Source: Buttiauxella agrestis ATCC 33320 (lineage in GTDB: Bacteria > Pseudomonadota > Gammaproteobacteria > Enterobacterales > Enterobacteriaceae). Taken from it: DNA of 64,000 bases. Location: positions 806,001 through 870,000 of the forward strand of contig JALKFA010000001.1 in NCBI GenBank assembly GCA_024169445.1. Direction: 5' to 3'. Positions within the stretch are counted from its first letter, which is position 1. The number at the start of each line of letters is the position of its first letter. The position numbers and the translations under genes were made by a program. Shown in pieces: positions 47,472-60,400 of the stretch. The notes below the pieces were generated by a model. The model searched no databases. It saw only the letters and a program-made list of their open reading frames with translations, and was not told the origin of the DNA.

Positions 47472-48398
47472 ATGCGTAGCGACTCATCAAGAAAGTTTGA
47501 TGCAATAAAGAATTTCGATTTGAACTTATTAATCGTGTTCGAGATGGTGTATTTACACAAAAGCATGACCAAGGCTGCAACCAAAATGCAGGTTACGCCA
47601 TCGGCTATCAGCCAATCCTTACAGAAGCTGAGAACTTACTTTGATGATTCATTGTTTATCAGAGAAAATAATCTTCTCAGAGCCACATTGCTTGCCAACG
47701 AACTCCATCATCAGATAGAGAAAAAACTCGAACCTTTTATTGATTACGTGGGGCATGTTGTCACTTCTGATACCAAAACCCATTATGTTATTTATTGCTC
47801 TAATTATTACTCATGGAACGTCTTCCCATTATTGGTCAATAACATCTATGAAAATAATGAAAACTACAGTATTCAACACGTCAACCAATATGGAGTAGAA
47901 GTCACAGATGACGATATTTTATCGAAACAATATGCTGACATTGTGCTGGATATCAATGAAAACCATAATCCAGCCTATGCCAGCGAGGTGGTTTATCACG
48001 ACTCATTGATTTTTATTTGCAGTAAAAATCATCATCTTGCCAACGGACCAGTGGACTCTGACTCACTACAAAAAGAAAAATACATATCAATATCAAGCAA
48101 TTCACTGGCAGCCAGAAAAATTAAAAACACCATCGAAATGCAGCACGGGAAATTTTCCTATCAATTTTCCACACCGTCATTAACGACATTATTTTCCGTG
48201 GCAGAAAATTCCTCTTTACTGGCTTTAGTACCCTTTAAAGCTTATGAAAAATTCAAGTCGACTTATAATCTTTCAGCGGTGGCGTTTAAAGATGAGTTTA
48301 TTATTCCCGATATCACGCTGTATATGACATACAAGAAAAAGTCGCTGAAAAATAAAGCCTTCTCATCGATTATCAAATCGATCAAAGGCTTATTATAA
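47472..48398 (+). CDS. LysR-family transcriptional regulator
   Basis: 308 residues. N-terminal winged helix-turn-helix (residues ~15-72: NFDLNLLIVFEMVYLHKSMTKAATKMQVTPSAISQSLQKLR split as DNLLIVFEMV-like and AATKMQVTPSAISQ) and a C-terminal effector domain from ~95. The pattern FDLNLL..F resembles the LeuO/NodD/YbeF branch. Coding sequence is AT-rich compared with the yhhT side, suggesting acquired DNA. AAGGTGACGTT precedes the ATG. It converges on the giant autotransporter gene and might regulate it or the M24-fold gene; target unknown. Confidence 0.88.
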   Translation: MRSDSSRKFDAIKNFDLNLLIVFEMVYLHKSMTKAATKMQVTPSAISQSLQKLRTYFDDSLFIRENNLLRATLLANELHHQIEKKLEPFIDYVGHVVTSDTKTHYVIYCSNYYSWNVFPLLVNNIYENNENYSIQHVNQYGVEVTDDDILSKQYADIVLDINENHNPAYASEVVYHDSLIFICSKNHHLANGPVDSDSLQKEKYISISSNSLAARKIKNTIEMQHGKFSYQFSTPSLTTLFSVAENSSLLALVPFKAYEKFKSTYNLSAVAFKDEFIIPDITLYMTYKKKSLKNKAFSSIIKSIKGLL

Positions 48399-48412
48399 CG
48401 GGAAATAAAAGG

Positions 48413-48449
48413 GTGGATGTCGCAGGCGGATTAACGCTGCGACATCCAC
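48413..48449. terminator. Shared terminator hairpin between LysR gene and autotransporter
   Basis: Perfect 13-bp stem GTGGATGTCGCAG/CTGCGACATCCAC, loop 11 nt, in the 57-bp gap between convergent stops. On the minus strand it is followed by CCTTTTATTT, supporting termination of the autotransporter mRNA. The ends (GGTGGATG..CATCCAC) resemble a REP. Confidence 0.75.
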
Positions 48450-48455
48450 GTTCTA

Positions 48456-51400
48456 TCAGAAGCTGTATTTCACCCCCACCATGGCCGAGGCATCGCTGTA
48501 ACCTTTATCCCCCACCTGGACGCCCACATTGCCCCACAGATTGAGCCGTGAGTTAAGCTGCCCTTCCACACCGGTTTTAATTTCCCCGATATTCCGCGCG
48601 CCACTTTGTGTCAGGCTCACGCCATCCATACGCGTACCGAAGCTCTGGGTGTTATGTATCCAGTTCACTTCGACAAACGGCTGGAAGGTACGGCCCTTAC
48701 CGTCATCGATTTTATTGTGCCCTTTCAGGTAAGTGCGCACACCCAGACGGGTCTGAACGTTGCCGTCGCCTTCACCATTGACGCGTGTGCCGTTGCTTTC
48801 ACGGTGGTCATCAGCTTCAACACCCATCCAGATGGCCTGCGCCTGCGGCTGGATAAACCATTCATTCAGCGAACCCTGGCTGCCAGCAAATTCACCCAGT
48901 TTATGCGTATAACCCATCTCCAGCGACGCCGTGATACCGCTGGATTTGTAGGACTCACCCTTAATGTCCTGGCCATTCACATCGTTGTTGAACCAGCCGT
49001 ACTGCGCCCAGCTGTCCACATACGCGCCCTGACGGGTTTCATCATTCTGATACCAGGTGGCATACAGCCCGGCACTGTAACCATCCACCGACCCTTCGGC
49101 ACGGTATCCGGTCACATTCGAGCGGCTTTTACTGCTGCTGGTCCCGTAACCCGCCATCACCCCGAGGTGCAGGCGTTGCAGGCCATCCGGGCTCCACTGG
49201 GCGATATCACCACCCAGTTGCGTGACGTAACGGTTGCTCTGGGTTTCGATTTGCCCGCTGCTGTCTTTCCAGCGGTTTTGCCCGCCAAGCTGGCGCAACC
49301 ACATGCTCGTCACTTTCTGCTCGCCCGTCAGCGCATCGGTGTACTGCGTTTCACCCAGGCGGTCATGCAGGCTGGTGATAAACATGGTGTTGGCTGCCGC
49401 CAGATTAGCGGTGTAAGCCGCCGCTTCTGGACGCACCGTCGGCTGGCCTTTTTTCTCAGGCTCTGGTGATGGTTCGCCTGGCTTCGCAGGCTCTGGCGGT
49501 TTCGCCGTGGTATCCAGGCTGGTGAGGAACCAGTCAGCGCCTTTTTTCACCAGGCTATAATCATACGCCCCGGCGACAATACGCCCGGATTTGGTGAACG
49601 TCCCGTCAGACTGGCCTTTCACTTCCACCACGCGGATCCCTTCCACCGTCTGCGCGCCGCTGCCACCCGCATTGTTGACCTTCATAAAGGTGTTGCCGCT
49701 GGTATTGCCGTTCACCAGCAGTTTATCGGTGACGGAGTTGTCACCCCCCAGCACGGTGTTCAGCACCAGAGTGCCGCCCTGGCCGTTCCAGTTGTTCGCC
49801 GTCAGCGTGCGGCCTGCGGCCATTGGCGTGCTGCCCGGTGCCACATAATTCAGCGTACCCGCAAGGTTAACGTCATCAACCAGCGAATCCGCCGTCATGT
49901 TCCAGGTACTGGCGCTATCGATGTTCACATCCGTCGGATCAATCCAGCCGGTCAGGCTGGCACCGTTGCGCAGCGACAACGCGGTGTTGTCTTTGGCAAT
50001 GATGTTACTGACCAGTTGCGCACCGCCCTGTGAGCCGTCGAGCGTCAGCTCGCCCTCATCAATCAGGGTGTTACCCGTCCAGTCGGTTTTACCGGTCATC
50101 ACCACTTCACCGGCACCGCGTTTAACAACTTCGCCCGTGCCTTTGATGGTGTTATCCATCGTGCCGGTTGCGCCATCCAGCACCAGTTTACCGGTGCTGG
50201 TGATTTCGCTGCTGCCCAGACCGTCAACATGATTAAGGCTGACTGTCGCGCCTGTGGCGATAGTCGTTGCCGCCGTCAGCCCATTGTTCGCACCCTGCAC
50301 ATCAAGCGTGCCGCCATTGACGTTGAGTTTGCCGCCACCCGCTAGTGTGCCTGCCGAAGTGCCGCCATTGCTGAGATCCAGCATGCCGCCATTGAGATTC
50401 AGCGTGGAACCCGTTTCACCGTTCAGCGCGCCGAGTGTCTGGGTTTTGCCGTTCAGATCGAACGCACTTGCGCTCGCCAGGTTTAACTTGCTGGTCTGGC
50501 CCAGCGCGTTATCACTGCCCGCCTGCAACGTTCCCGAATTAACGCTGGTTTCACCGCTGTAATCGTTGGTGATGTTAGTCAGCGACAGCAGGCCGCCACG
50601 GGCGTCGATAGCCAGATTACCGCTGCCAGTGATTTTCGCCGACATATCCGCTGAAGCGCCGTTCGCCGCCGTATCCTGCGCCAGCGTCAGCGTCTGGTCA
50701 GCCTGCAAATCCAGCTTCGTCAGGCCGTAGTTCACATACAGACCATCGCTCTGCGCGCCGGACGTCAGACGGTAGTCATAGGTCCCTTTCGCGACGGTAT
50801 TGCCGTTCTGGCTGACGTCAATCTCACGTGCCGCCGTGATTTTCACACCGTTCTGATCCACCAGATCCAGGGCGCCGCCGCTACCGGTGACCGCGCCGGA
50901 TCTGACCAGCTGCACGCCCGTTTCGCCCTCATCCTGCATCAGCAAGTTGGTGGCATTCGGCGTGTCCGGCGCGCTGGCGGTCAGCGGCTCCGGCAGTTTC
51001 ACCATCACGGTGCCGGTGCGGTTGATATCCAGCACACCCGCCGTGATAAGACTGGTCGCCACACTTTGATCCGGTGCCGTGGCGTTGAACTTCATGGTGC
51101 CGCCATTCAGCGCTAACCCGCCGATCTGCTGATCGCCGTCACCGACCGTGGTCACGTTGCCAGTACCGACCTGTAATGTCGCACGAGTTAGTGCTGTGGT
51201 GTTGTCGCCTGTCAGATCAAAGGTGTTGTCCGTCAGATTGGCGGTACCGGCAAAGTTTGTGCCCACGCCGCTGCCGAAGCTGAACGCATTCCCGCCACTG
51301 GACGCATTCAGCGTACCGGCTCCGGTCAGTGCGTTGTCGAAGCTGAACGCGCCGCTGGTCTGTGCATTCACAATGCCGCCCGCCGCAATGTCCACCGCAC

Positions 51401-54400
51401 CGCTGCCCAGATTAGGCGTGCTGCTGGTCGCGGTGCTGTCCACTGCCAGTGTGCCGCTACCCGTGACATTCCAGTTGCCGGTATAGGCTGAGTTATCCGC
51501 CGTGATGGTCGCCTGTGCGCCGCTCACCGTGGTGGCTCCGGCACCCGCCAGTTGGTTATCGAAGACACTGGCGGTGGCTAGCGCCAGCTCAAGACCCGCT
51601 GCAGTATCGATATTCACCACGCCCGTTCCTGCACCGTCAGCGTCGGTCAGTTTCAGTACCCCACCAGAAATCGTGGTGTTGCCGCTGTAGCTGTTAGCGC
51701 GAGCAAAGGTCAGCGTACCGGTGCCGTTTTTAGTGACGGCACCCGCGCCATTGATCGCATTATCCAGCGTCCAGTCCGTCGCGGTGTCGACGTTAAAGGT
51801 GCCGGCATTGTTAATGGCCGCCGTACCCAGATTCGCCGCCTGCGTGGCGGTCAGACGGGTACCTGCGTCGGTATTCCAGCTTCCCGACAGCGCACTGTTA
51901 CCCGCCAGCGTCACATCGGCGGCGTTGCTCAGTTTCACTGCACCCGCGCCATTGATGACGTTATCCAGCGAGCCAGTTGCCGCATCCACCACCAGCGTAC
52001 CGGCGGTGGTGATCACACTGCTGCCCAGGCTGTCGACATGATTGATCTTAACGGTAGCACCACTGGCAATCGCCGTGGTCGCCGTCAAACCGGTGTTTTC
52101 ACCCTGCACATCAAGCGTGCCGCCGTTAACGTTCAGTTGCCCGGTACCGGTCAGCGACCCGGCTGACGTGCCGCCATTACTGAGGTTCAGCGAACCGTTG
52201 TTGATATTCAGCGTTGAACCCGCAAGGCCATTCAGTGCACCGATCGTCTGCGTTTTAGCGTTGAGGTCAAAGGTGGTGGTATCCGCGAGGTTTAACTTGC
52301 TGGTATTACCCAGTGCGTTATCGCTGCCCGACTGCAACGTCCCGCTGCTCACACTGGTTTCACCGCTATAGTCGTTGAGGGCGTTGGACAGCGACAGCAC
52401 ATCACTACGGGCATTAATCGCCAGGTTACCGCTGCCGGTGATTTTGGCCGACATATCCGCCGCCACGCCGCTGGCTCCGGTATCCTGCGCCAGTGTCAGC
52501 GTCTGGTTTGCCTGGAGATCCAGTTGTTTGAGACCGTAGTTCACATACAGGCCATCGTTCTGCGAACTGGAGGTCAGACGGTAGTCATAGGTCGCCTGCG
52601 CCACAGTATTGCCGTTCTGGCTGATGTCGATCTGGCGTGCCGCCGTAATGGCATCGCCATTCTGGTCGGTCAGTTCGATAGCGCCACCGCTGCCCGTGAC
52701 GGAACTGGCGATGACCAGTTGTACACTGACGTTCTCTTCATCCTGCTTCAGCAGGTTGGTGGTGTTCGGTGTATCCGGCGGTGCCGGGGTGAACGGTGTT
52801 GGCAGGTTCAGGCGCACCGTGCCGGTATGGTTGATTTCCAGCGTGCCCGCCGTGATATGGCTGGTTGCCAAAATCTGCTCAGGGGCCGTGGCGTTGAACT
52901 GCATTCTGCCGCCATTAATGGTCAGCCCGCCGATCTGCTGGTTGCCATCGCCGACCGTGGTCACGTTGCCAGTACCAACTTCCAGCGTGGCGCGGGTCAG
53001 CGCGCTGGTGTTGTCACCTGTCAAATCAAAGGTGTTATGGGTCAGATTCGCGGTACCGGCAAAGTTCGCGCCCACGCCGCTGCCGAAGCTGAACGTATTT
53101 CCGTTGTTTGAGGCATTCAGTGTACCGGCTCCGGTCAGTGCGTTGTCGAAGCTGAACGCGCCCGTAGTCTGTGCATTCACAATGCCGCCCGCCGCAATGT
53201 CCACCGCACCGCTGCCCAGATTAGGCGTGCTGCTGGTCGCGGAATCAGGCACGGCCAGTGTGCCGCTACCGGTCACATTCCAGTTACCAGTGTAGGCGGC
53301 GTTATTCGCCGTGATGGTCGCCTGCGCGCCGCTGACCGTGGTGGTTCCGGCACCGGCAAGCTGGTTATCGAAGACACTGGCCGTGGCAAGCGCCAGCTCA
53401 AGCCCCGCTGCGGTATCGATATTCACCACGCCCGTTCCTGCACCGTCGGTGTGGGTCAGTTTCAGCACTCCACCTGAAATCGTGGTGTTGCCGCTGTACG
53501 TATTGGCGTGGGCGATGGTCAGCGTACCGCTGCCTTTTTTGGTCACGGCACCAGTACCATTGATCGCGTTATTAAGCGTCCAGTCGGTGGTGGTATCGAC
53601 ATTAAAGGTCCCGCTATTGTTGATAACCGCCGTCCCCAGATTCGCCGCTACCGTGGCGGTCAGACGAGTACCTGCCGCCGTGTTCCAGCTTCCCGACAGC
53701 GTGTTAATACCCGCCAGCGTCACATCGGCGGCATTGCTCAGCTGCACCGCGCCCGCGCCGTTGATGACGTTATCCAGCGAGCCGGTAGCCGCGTCCACCA
53801 CCAGCGTACCGGCGGTGGTAATCGCACCGCTGCCCAGGCTGTCGACATTATTGATCTTAACGGTAGCGCCGGTCGCAATCGCCGTTGCCGCCGTCAGGCC
53901 AGTGTTCGCGCCCAGCACATCAAGCGTTCCGCCGTTAACGTTCAGTTGTCCGGCACCGGTCAAGACACCTGCCGACACTCCGCCATTACTGAGATTCAGC
54001 GTGCCGCTGTTGATATTTAGCGTTGAACCCGCGAGATCGTTCAGCGCACCGATAGTCTGCGTTTTAGCGTTGAGATCAAACGTGGTGGTATCCGCGAGAT
54101 TTAACTTGCTGGTGTGACCCAGCGCGTTATCACTGCCCGCCTGCAACGTGCCGTTGGTGACACTGGTTTCACCGGTATAGTCGTTGGTGACGTTAGACAG
54201 CGACACCACACCGTTACCCGCGTCAATCGCCAGGCTACCGCTACCGGTGAGTTTGGCAGACATATCAGCAGACGTGCCGTTGGCACCGCTATTCTGCGCC
54301 AGCGTCAGCGTCTGACCGGACTGCAACGCCAGCTGGCTCAGGCGGTAAGTGGCGTACAATCCGTCCACGGTGCTGCTGCCTGCGGCGCGGGTTGCCAGCC

Positions 54401-57400
54401 CGTAGGAATAGCTACCCACCGCCACGGTGTTGCCGCCCTGAACGATGCTGGATGTGCCGCTGGTCAGCACATTACCGGCCTGATCCTTCAGCACCAGGTT
54501 GCCTTCAGAGCCTGTCACCGAGGTGGCAGAAATCAGCTGTTGGGTGGTGCCTTCGTCCTGCACCAGCAGATTACCGGAAGTGCCGGCGTTTTGCGGGTCA
54601 AGCTGAACATTGCCTGAGGTCAGTGCCAGTGCACCCGTTGCCACGGTGCCGGTCGGCAGATTCGCGAACGCCAGGGTGCCGCCGTTGAAGGCCAGGTTGC
54701 CCACAGCCTGGCTGCCTGCGCCCACGGTGGTAACGTTACCTGTATTCATGTTCAGCGTGGCGCGGGTCAACGCGGTGGTGTTATTGCCGGACAACGCGAA
54801 GCTGTTGTTGGTCAGATTGACGACCCCAGCGAAGTTAGCACCCACTCCGCTGCCGAAGCTGAACGCCTGCCCACCGTTAGAGGCATTCAGCGTGCCACTA
54901 CCGGTCAGCGCGTTGTTAAAGCTGAATGCACCGGTGGTTTGAGTATTGACGATACCGCCTGCGGCAATAACTACCGCGCCAGTTCCTAGATTGTTGGTGC
55001 TGCTGGTTGCGCTGCCAGGGAGTGCCAGAGTGCCGCTACTGGTCACGTTCCAGCTGCCGGTATAAGCCGCGTTATTCGCGGTGATGGTGGCCTGCGCCCC
55101 GCTAACCGTGGTGGTGCCGACACCGGCCAGCACGTTATCAAAGACACTGGCGGAGGCTAGCGCCAGTTCAAGGCCAGCCGCCGCGTTAATATTAACGGTG
55201 CCTGAACCCACGCCATCGGTGTTGGTCAGTTTCAGCGAGCCACCAGAAATGGTGGTGCCGCCGCTCCAGGTGTTGGCTGTAGTCAACAGCAATGTGCCAG
55301 CATCCGCTTTATTCAGCGCACCGGTACCCGAAATAATGCCATTCATGGTCAGCGTGGTGCCGCTATCAACATCGAACGTCGCCGAACCAGCATTGATCGT
55401 CGCACTTCGATCGGACGTCATCGTGGTGGTAGTTTCCAGTGATCCACCATTGAAGGTTAATGCGCCAGTGGCCGCGCCAAGGCCGGCATCGCTGGATACC
55501 TGGATTTTACCCGCGTTGAAGTTGGTACCGCCGCTGTAAGTATTAGTTCCTGCCAGCACTAAGGTACCGCTGTCGATTTTGGTCAACGCACCGCTGCCAC
55601 TGACAGCGCCGTTCAGCGTCAGTGTGGTGCCGCCGTCAACGTCAAGCGTTGCGCCGCCAGTATTGAGGGAGGTCGCCCGGGCGGACGCCATAGTGGCGGT
55701 AGTTTCCAGTGTTCCGCCAGTGATACTGAGCGCGCCACTCGCCGCGCCAAGACCGCTGTCGCTGGAGATGCTTACCGTACCGCCGTTGATGTCGGTACCG
55801 CCGCTATACGTATTCGTGCCACTCAACACCAGTTTACCGGCATCGGTTTTGGTCAGTTTGCCTGCACCACCGATGGCACCACTCAGAGTCAGTGTCTGGC
55901 TTGGGTCGACATTGAACGTTCCACCCTTGGTATTGAGCGTGGTTGTGCGAGCGGTAGCGAATGTGCTGGTGCTTTCCAGCGTACCGCCATTCAGGCTTAA
56001 TGCGCCCGCCGCCGCGCCGAGGTTACTGTCACTGGAAACACGCAGCGTCCCGTCGTCAATTGCCGTGCCGCCGCTGTAGGTGTTATTCCCCGTCAGCACC
56101 AGCGTGCCTTTATCGGTTTTAGTGAGTCGGGTACTGCCTTGCAGAACCGAGCCAATCGTCGCGGTGTAGTTGGCTCCGAGATCGCTATGGTCACCGACGC
56201 TTATCGTGGTGCTGTTGGTCCCGGATGCCGTCTGAAGCAGGTCTATCGCCCCGCCCACCAGTGAGTACCCACTAACCGCGAACTGTAAGCCACTCGCTGA
56301 AATAGCACCGAAACTGGTGTCCACCGTCACGGTCGCAGGCGTTCCCTGGAAAATAACGAACGAGGTCGGGGTGTAGCTTGAGTTAACTGAACTGCTGGCG
56401 TTACCCCAGGACTGGTTCGCCAGATTGCGGTTCCAGATACCGGCCCCGCCATCTGCCGCGCCGTTGTTGTAGTTGGCCGAGTTACTGCCGTCCCACACTG
56501 CGGTGAGGATACCAGTGGTATTAATCAGGTTGATTTGCCCCTGCACTCCGGTTTGCAGTGCAACAGTCGTTGACGGTGGCATGTTGCCCAGCGCCAGACC
56601 GTTGTTGGTCAGGGTGCCGTCATAGTTGAAGATACGGTAGATACCCGGATCGAAGGTGCCGCCGGTTGGGATAGTCACGTCCAGACGACCGTCGAGCGTC
56701 AGATTGCCGCCCACGTTGGTCAGGCTATTTTGCGCCACACCGTTCACCGAACCGAAGGTATAACGCAGGATAGAGGTGCCATTGAGGGCAAGATTGCCCT
56801 TCACGGTTAAAGTGCCGCCAGTGCCACTGGTGCTGCCCGGTGTCAGAATACCGTCATTAGCGATGGTGACATTACCGCCAATAGTGCCGGTGCCGCCCAA
56901 TACCGCATTGGCGGCGACGGTGGTCGCGCCGGTGGCAGCCGTTTGATCGCCATTCACAATCAGCCCACCCGTCGATACCGTGGTGGCCCCTTTGTAGCTG
57001 TTGTTGCCGGTCAGGATGGTGTAACCCGAGCCGTTTTGCTGCAGGCCGCCAGTACCAGAAATGGTATTAGCAAAGGTCACGTTGTCGCTGCGGTTAAAGG
57101 CCAGCGTGCCGTTGTTGATGACATTGTCGGTAATGGAACCCGTTGTGCCGCCATTGCCGAGCTGCAAGGTACCGGAATCAATAGTGGTATCACCCGCATT
57201 GGTATTAGTGCCGGTCAGTATCGTGGTGCCGGTGCCGCTCTGGTGAATAGTACCGCTGCCGGTTATCGCTCCCGCATAGGTATAAACGTCGCTACGCTTG
57301 AACGTTAAGTTAGCATTGTTGACGATGTCTCCAGCAATCGCTCCTCCAGCCCCGCCATTGCCGAGCTGCAAAGTTCCCGCTGTGATGGTGGTACCGCCAG

Positions 57401-60400
57401 TATGAGTACTGTTGTTGGCGAGGATCAAGGTGCCGCTGCCTTGCTGTTCCATCGAACCTTCACCAGAAATCGCACCGCTATATATCGAGGTATCACTGCG
57501 ATTAAAGACCAGTTTGGCACCAGCAGATACTTGTGACGGTGCCGCCCCAATGGTTCCACGTGTACCTCCATCGCCAACCACCAGCGTACCTTGCCGCACA
57601 CGCACAGCATAACTGTTGCCGTTTCCATAGACGGTATTCGCCAGCACCATAGTACCGGCACCTTGTTTAGCAAAACCGTTCGTAACGTGGAAACCACCGA
57701 CGTTATTGATGTTACCCGTCAGCGTTAATGTGGTATCGGCATCCGTAATGAAGTTGAGCGATTGTTGATTATTGCTATTTCCATAAAACGATGTCTCACC
57801 TAAATCAATGTTATTTGCCAGCGTCATGGTGGCTGTGGTGCGCAAATTGCCGCCGCCGCCATAAGAGATATCAGACGCCTGTCCGGTGATTTTACCGGTA
57901 CTGAGGGCATTGGCTGAGCTAATCACCAGGGTGGCGTAATCGGTCAGCAACGTACCGCCGCTATAAGAATTGTTGGTGCCGTTGATGAAAGTCGATCCAC
58001 TACCGTGGAACCTGAGCAGCCCGGTTCCAGTGATGTGGCTGTTGATCGTGCCGCCGGAACTAATAATGATGCCGTTGCCCGAGCCCACGATGATGTCGCG
58101 CTCAAGTGTGGCACTGGTGCGCAGGTTGCCGCCATTGAACGTCAGAGTCCCTGACGCATCGCCAAAGTTGCTGTCCGATGCAACCCGCGTTTCCCCTCCA
58201 GCAAGAACGGTGCCGCCCGTATAAGTATTGGCTCCGGAAAGCGTCAGTGTGCCCGAGCGCCGCTCGACGACACCGCTGCCGGAGATCACACCCGCATAGG
58301 TGTATGCCGCGTTACGGTTAAAAATGAGCCTGCCGTTATTGGTGACGTTACCAGTAATCGTCCCGCCACCATTGGCAGCACCGTTGCCCAACTGCAGCGA
58401 ACCAGCGTTGATCGTCGTGCCACCGCTGTAGGTGTGGTTGCCCGAAAGCACGGTGGTACCCGTGCCGTTTTGTGCCACTGAACCGGTGCCGGAAATCGCC
58501 CCATCGTAGGTAAGCGTGTCGCTACGGTTGAAGGCCAGCCCGCCAGGGGTGGTTACCGTCACCGCCCCTGTCCCCAACGTGCCTGTGGTGCCGCCATCGC
58601 CAATCTGCAAGGTGCCGGATGATATAGTTGTGGCACCGCTGTAAGTATTGGCACCGGTCAGGATCGTGGTCCCTGTGCCTGTCTGTTGAACCGCTCCACC
58701 ACCGGAAATAATACCGCTGACGGTGGCTGTATCACTGCGCTTAAACGCGAGGTTGCTGTTGTTGAGCACATCACCAACAATCGAGCCAGAAGTGCCGCCA
58801 TTACCGAGCTGCAAGGTACCTGCGCTAACGGTTGTGCCGCCAGTGTAGGTATTGGCACCGGTGAGGATCAGCGTACCGCGGTCGGTTTTGGTTACTGCCG
58901 TACTGCCCTGTAGCACTGAACCGACGGTAGCAACATAGTTACTTCCTGCGGTGGTCCCATCACCCACACGGATGGTGGTTTGCCCTGAACCTGGCGTAGT
59001 TTCGGACAGGTTGATGGCATCGCCAGCGACGGTATAACCGCTGGTGGCAAACTGCATCCCCTCGGAGATCACTGCGCCAAGACTGTCATCCACCGTGACG
59101 GTGCCAGGTGTGCCCATGAATGCGGCGTAACCCTGGCTGTAAACCCCATTCGTCGTCCCCGCCGCATTAGACCAGTTACTGTTGGCCCCCGCTCCGCTGT
59201 TCCAGATCCCGGTGCCGCCATTCACGGCACCATTGTTCTGGGCAACATCCCAGAAACGCATATTGCCCAGCGAGTTGACCAGGTTGACCTGGCCATTAAC
59301 CGAGGTCTGCAACTCAGTGTTCGCACCGGCAGGCATGGTTCCAATATTCAGGCCGTTGTCGGTCAGTGTCCCGGTATAACTGATGATGCGGTAAACACCT
59401 GCCCCGAAAGTCCCACCGGCGGTAGTGTTGACGTTCAGCGTGCCGTCCAGCGTCAGGTTGCCACCGACCACGGTCTGGTCGTTATATTGCCCGCCAACAA
59501 CATCAGACTGCCCGAGGTTGTAGTTCAGAATCGAGCCGCCAGAAAGCAGCAGATTACGGCGAATCGTCAGTGTCCCCGCCGCGCCATCAGAAGATCCTGG
59601 TGCCAGAATGCCGCCGTCAGCAACCGTCACATCGCCGCCAATCGTACCGCCACCGCCGAGGGTGGCACCGGATTCGACCGTGGTTGCCCCGGTCGCATTG
59701 GTCTGGTTACCGTTGATATACAACGAGCCTGACGCGACGCGCGTAGTGCCGGTATAAGTGCTGTTGCCGGAGAGCGTGCTGCTGCCGCTGCCATTCTGGG
59801 TGAGCGTGCCGGCACCCGAGATCACGCCAGCATAGGAATAATCGCCGTTCTGGCTAAATGCCAGCGCGCTATTGTTGACAACATTGCCCGTTCCGAGCGA
59901 GCCGGTAGTGGTACTGCTTCCGACCTGCAACGTACCGCCATCAATGATCACGCCACTGTTTGAGGAACTGGTTCCTGCCAGAACTAAAGTACCGGTATTG
60001 GTTTTGCGCAATGCGGAGCCATTACCGTAGATATCGCCAGTGACGGTCAGTGTGGTAGAGGGAGCCACATCAACAATGGCACCGCCGGTGCTTAGCCCAA
60101 TCTTGTTGATCGCGAAACTGCCGGTTGTTGCCAGGGTTCCGTTATTGAGGTTGACATCTTTCGCCGTCCCCAGATTACCCGCACTGGAAACGACTGCCCT
60201 GACACCGCCTCGCAGGTAGGTGGTGTTGGTGTAAGTATTCGAGCCATTCAGGTAAACCGTGCCGCCGGGAGTACCCGCACTGTTCAAGACCAGAGTAGCA
60301 CCGCCGGAAATCGTGCCGTTCAGGTTCAGTGTCACACCATTAAAAGATTCAATGGTGGCGGCATTGCTCAGTACAACATTGCGCGAAGTGCTGAAGCTAG

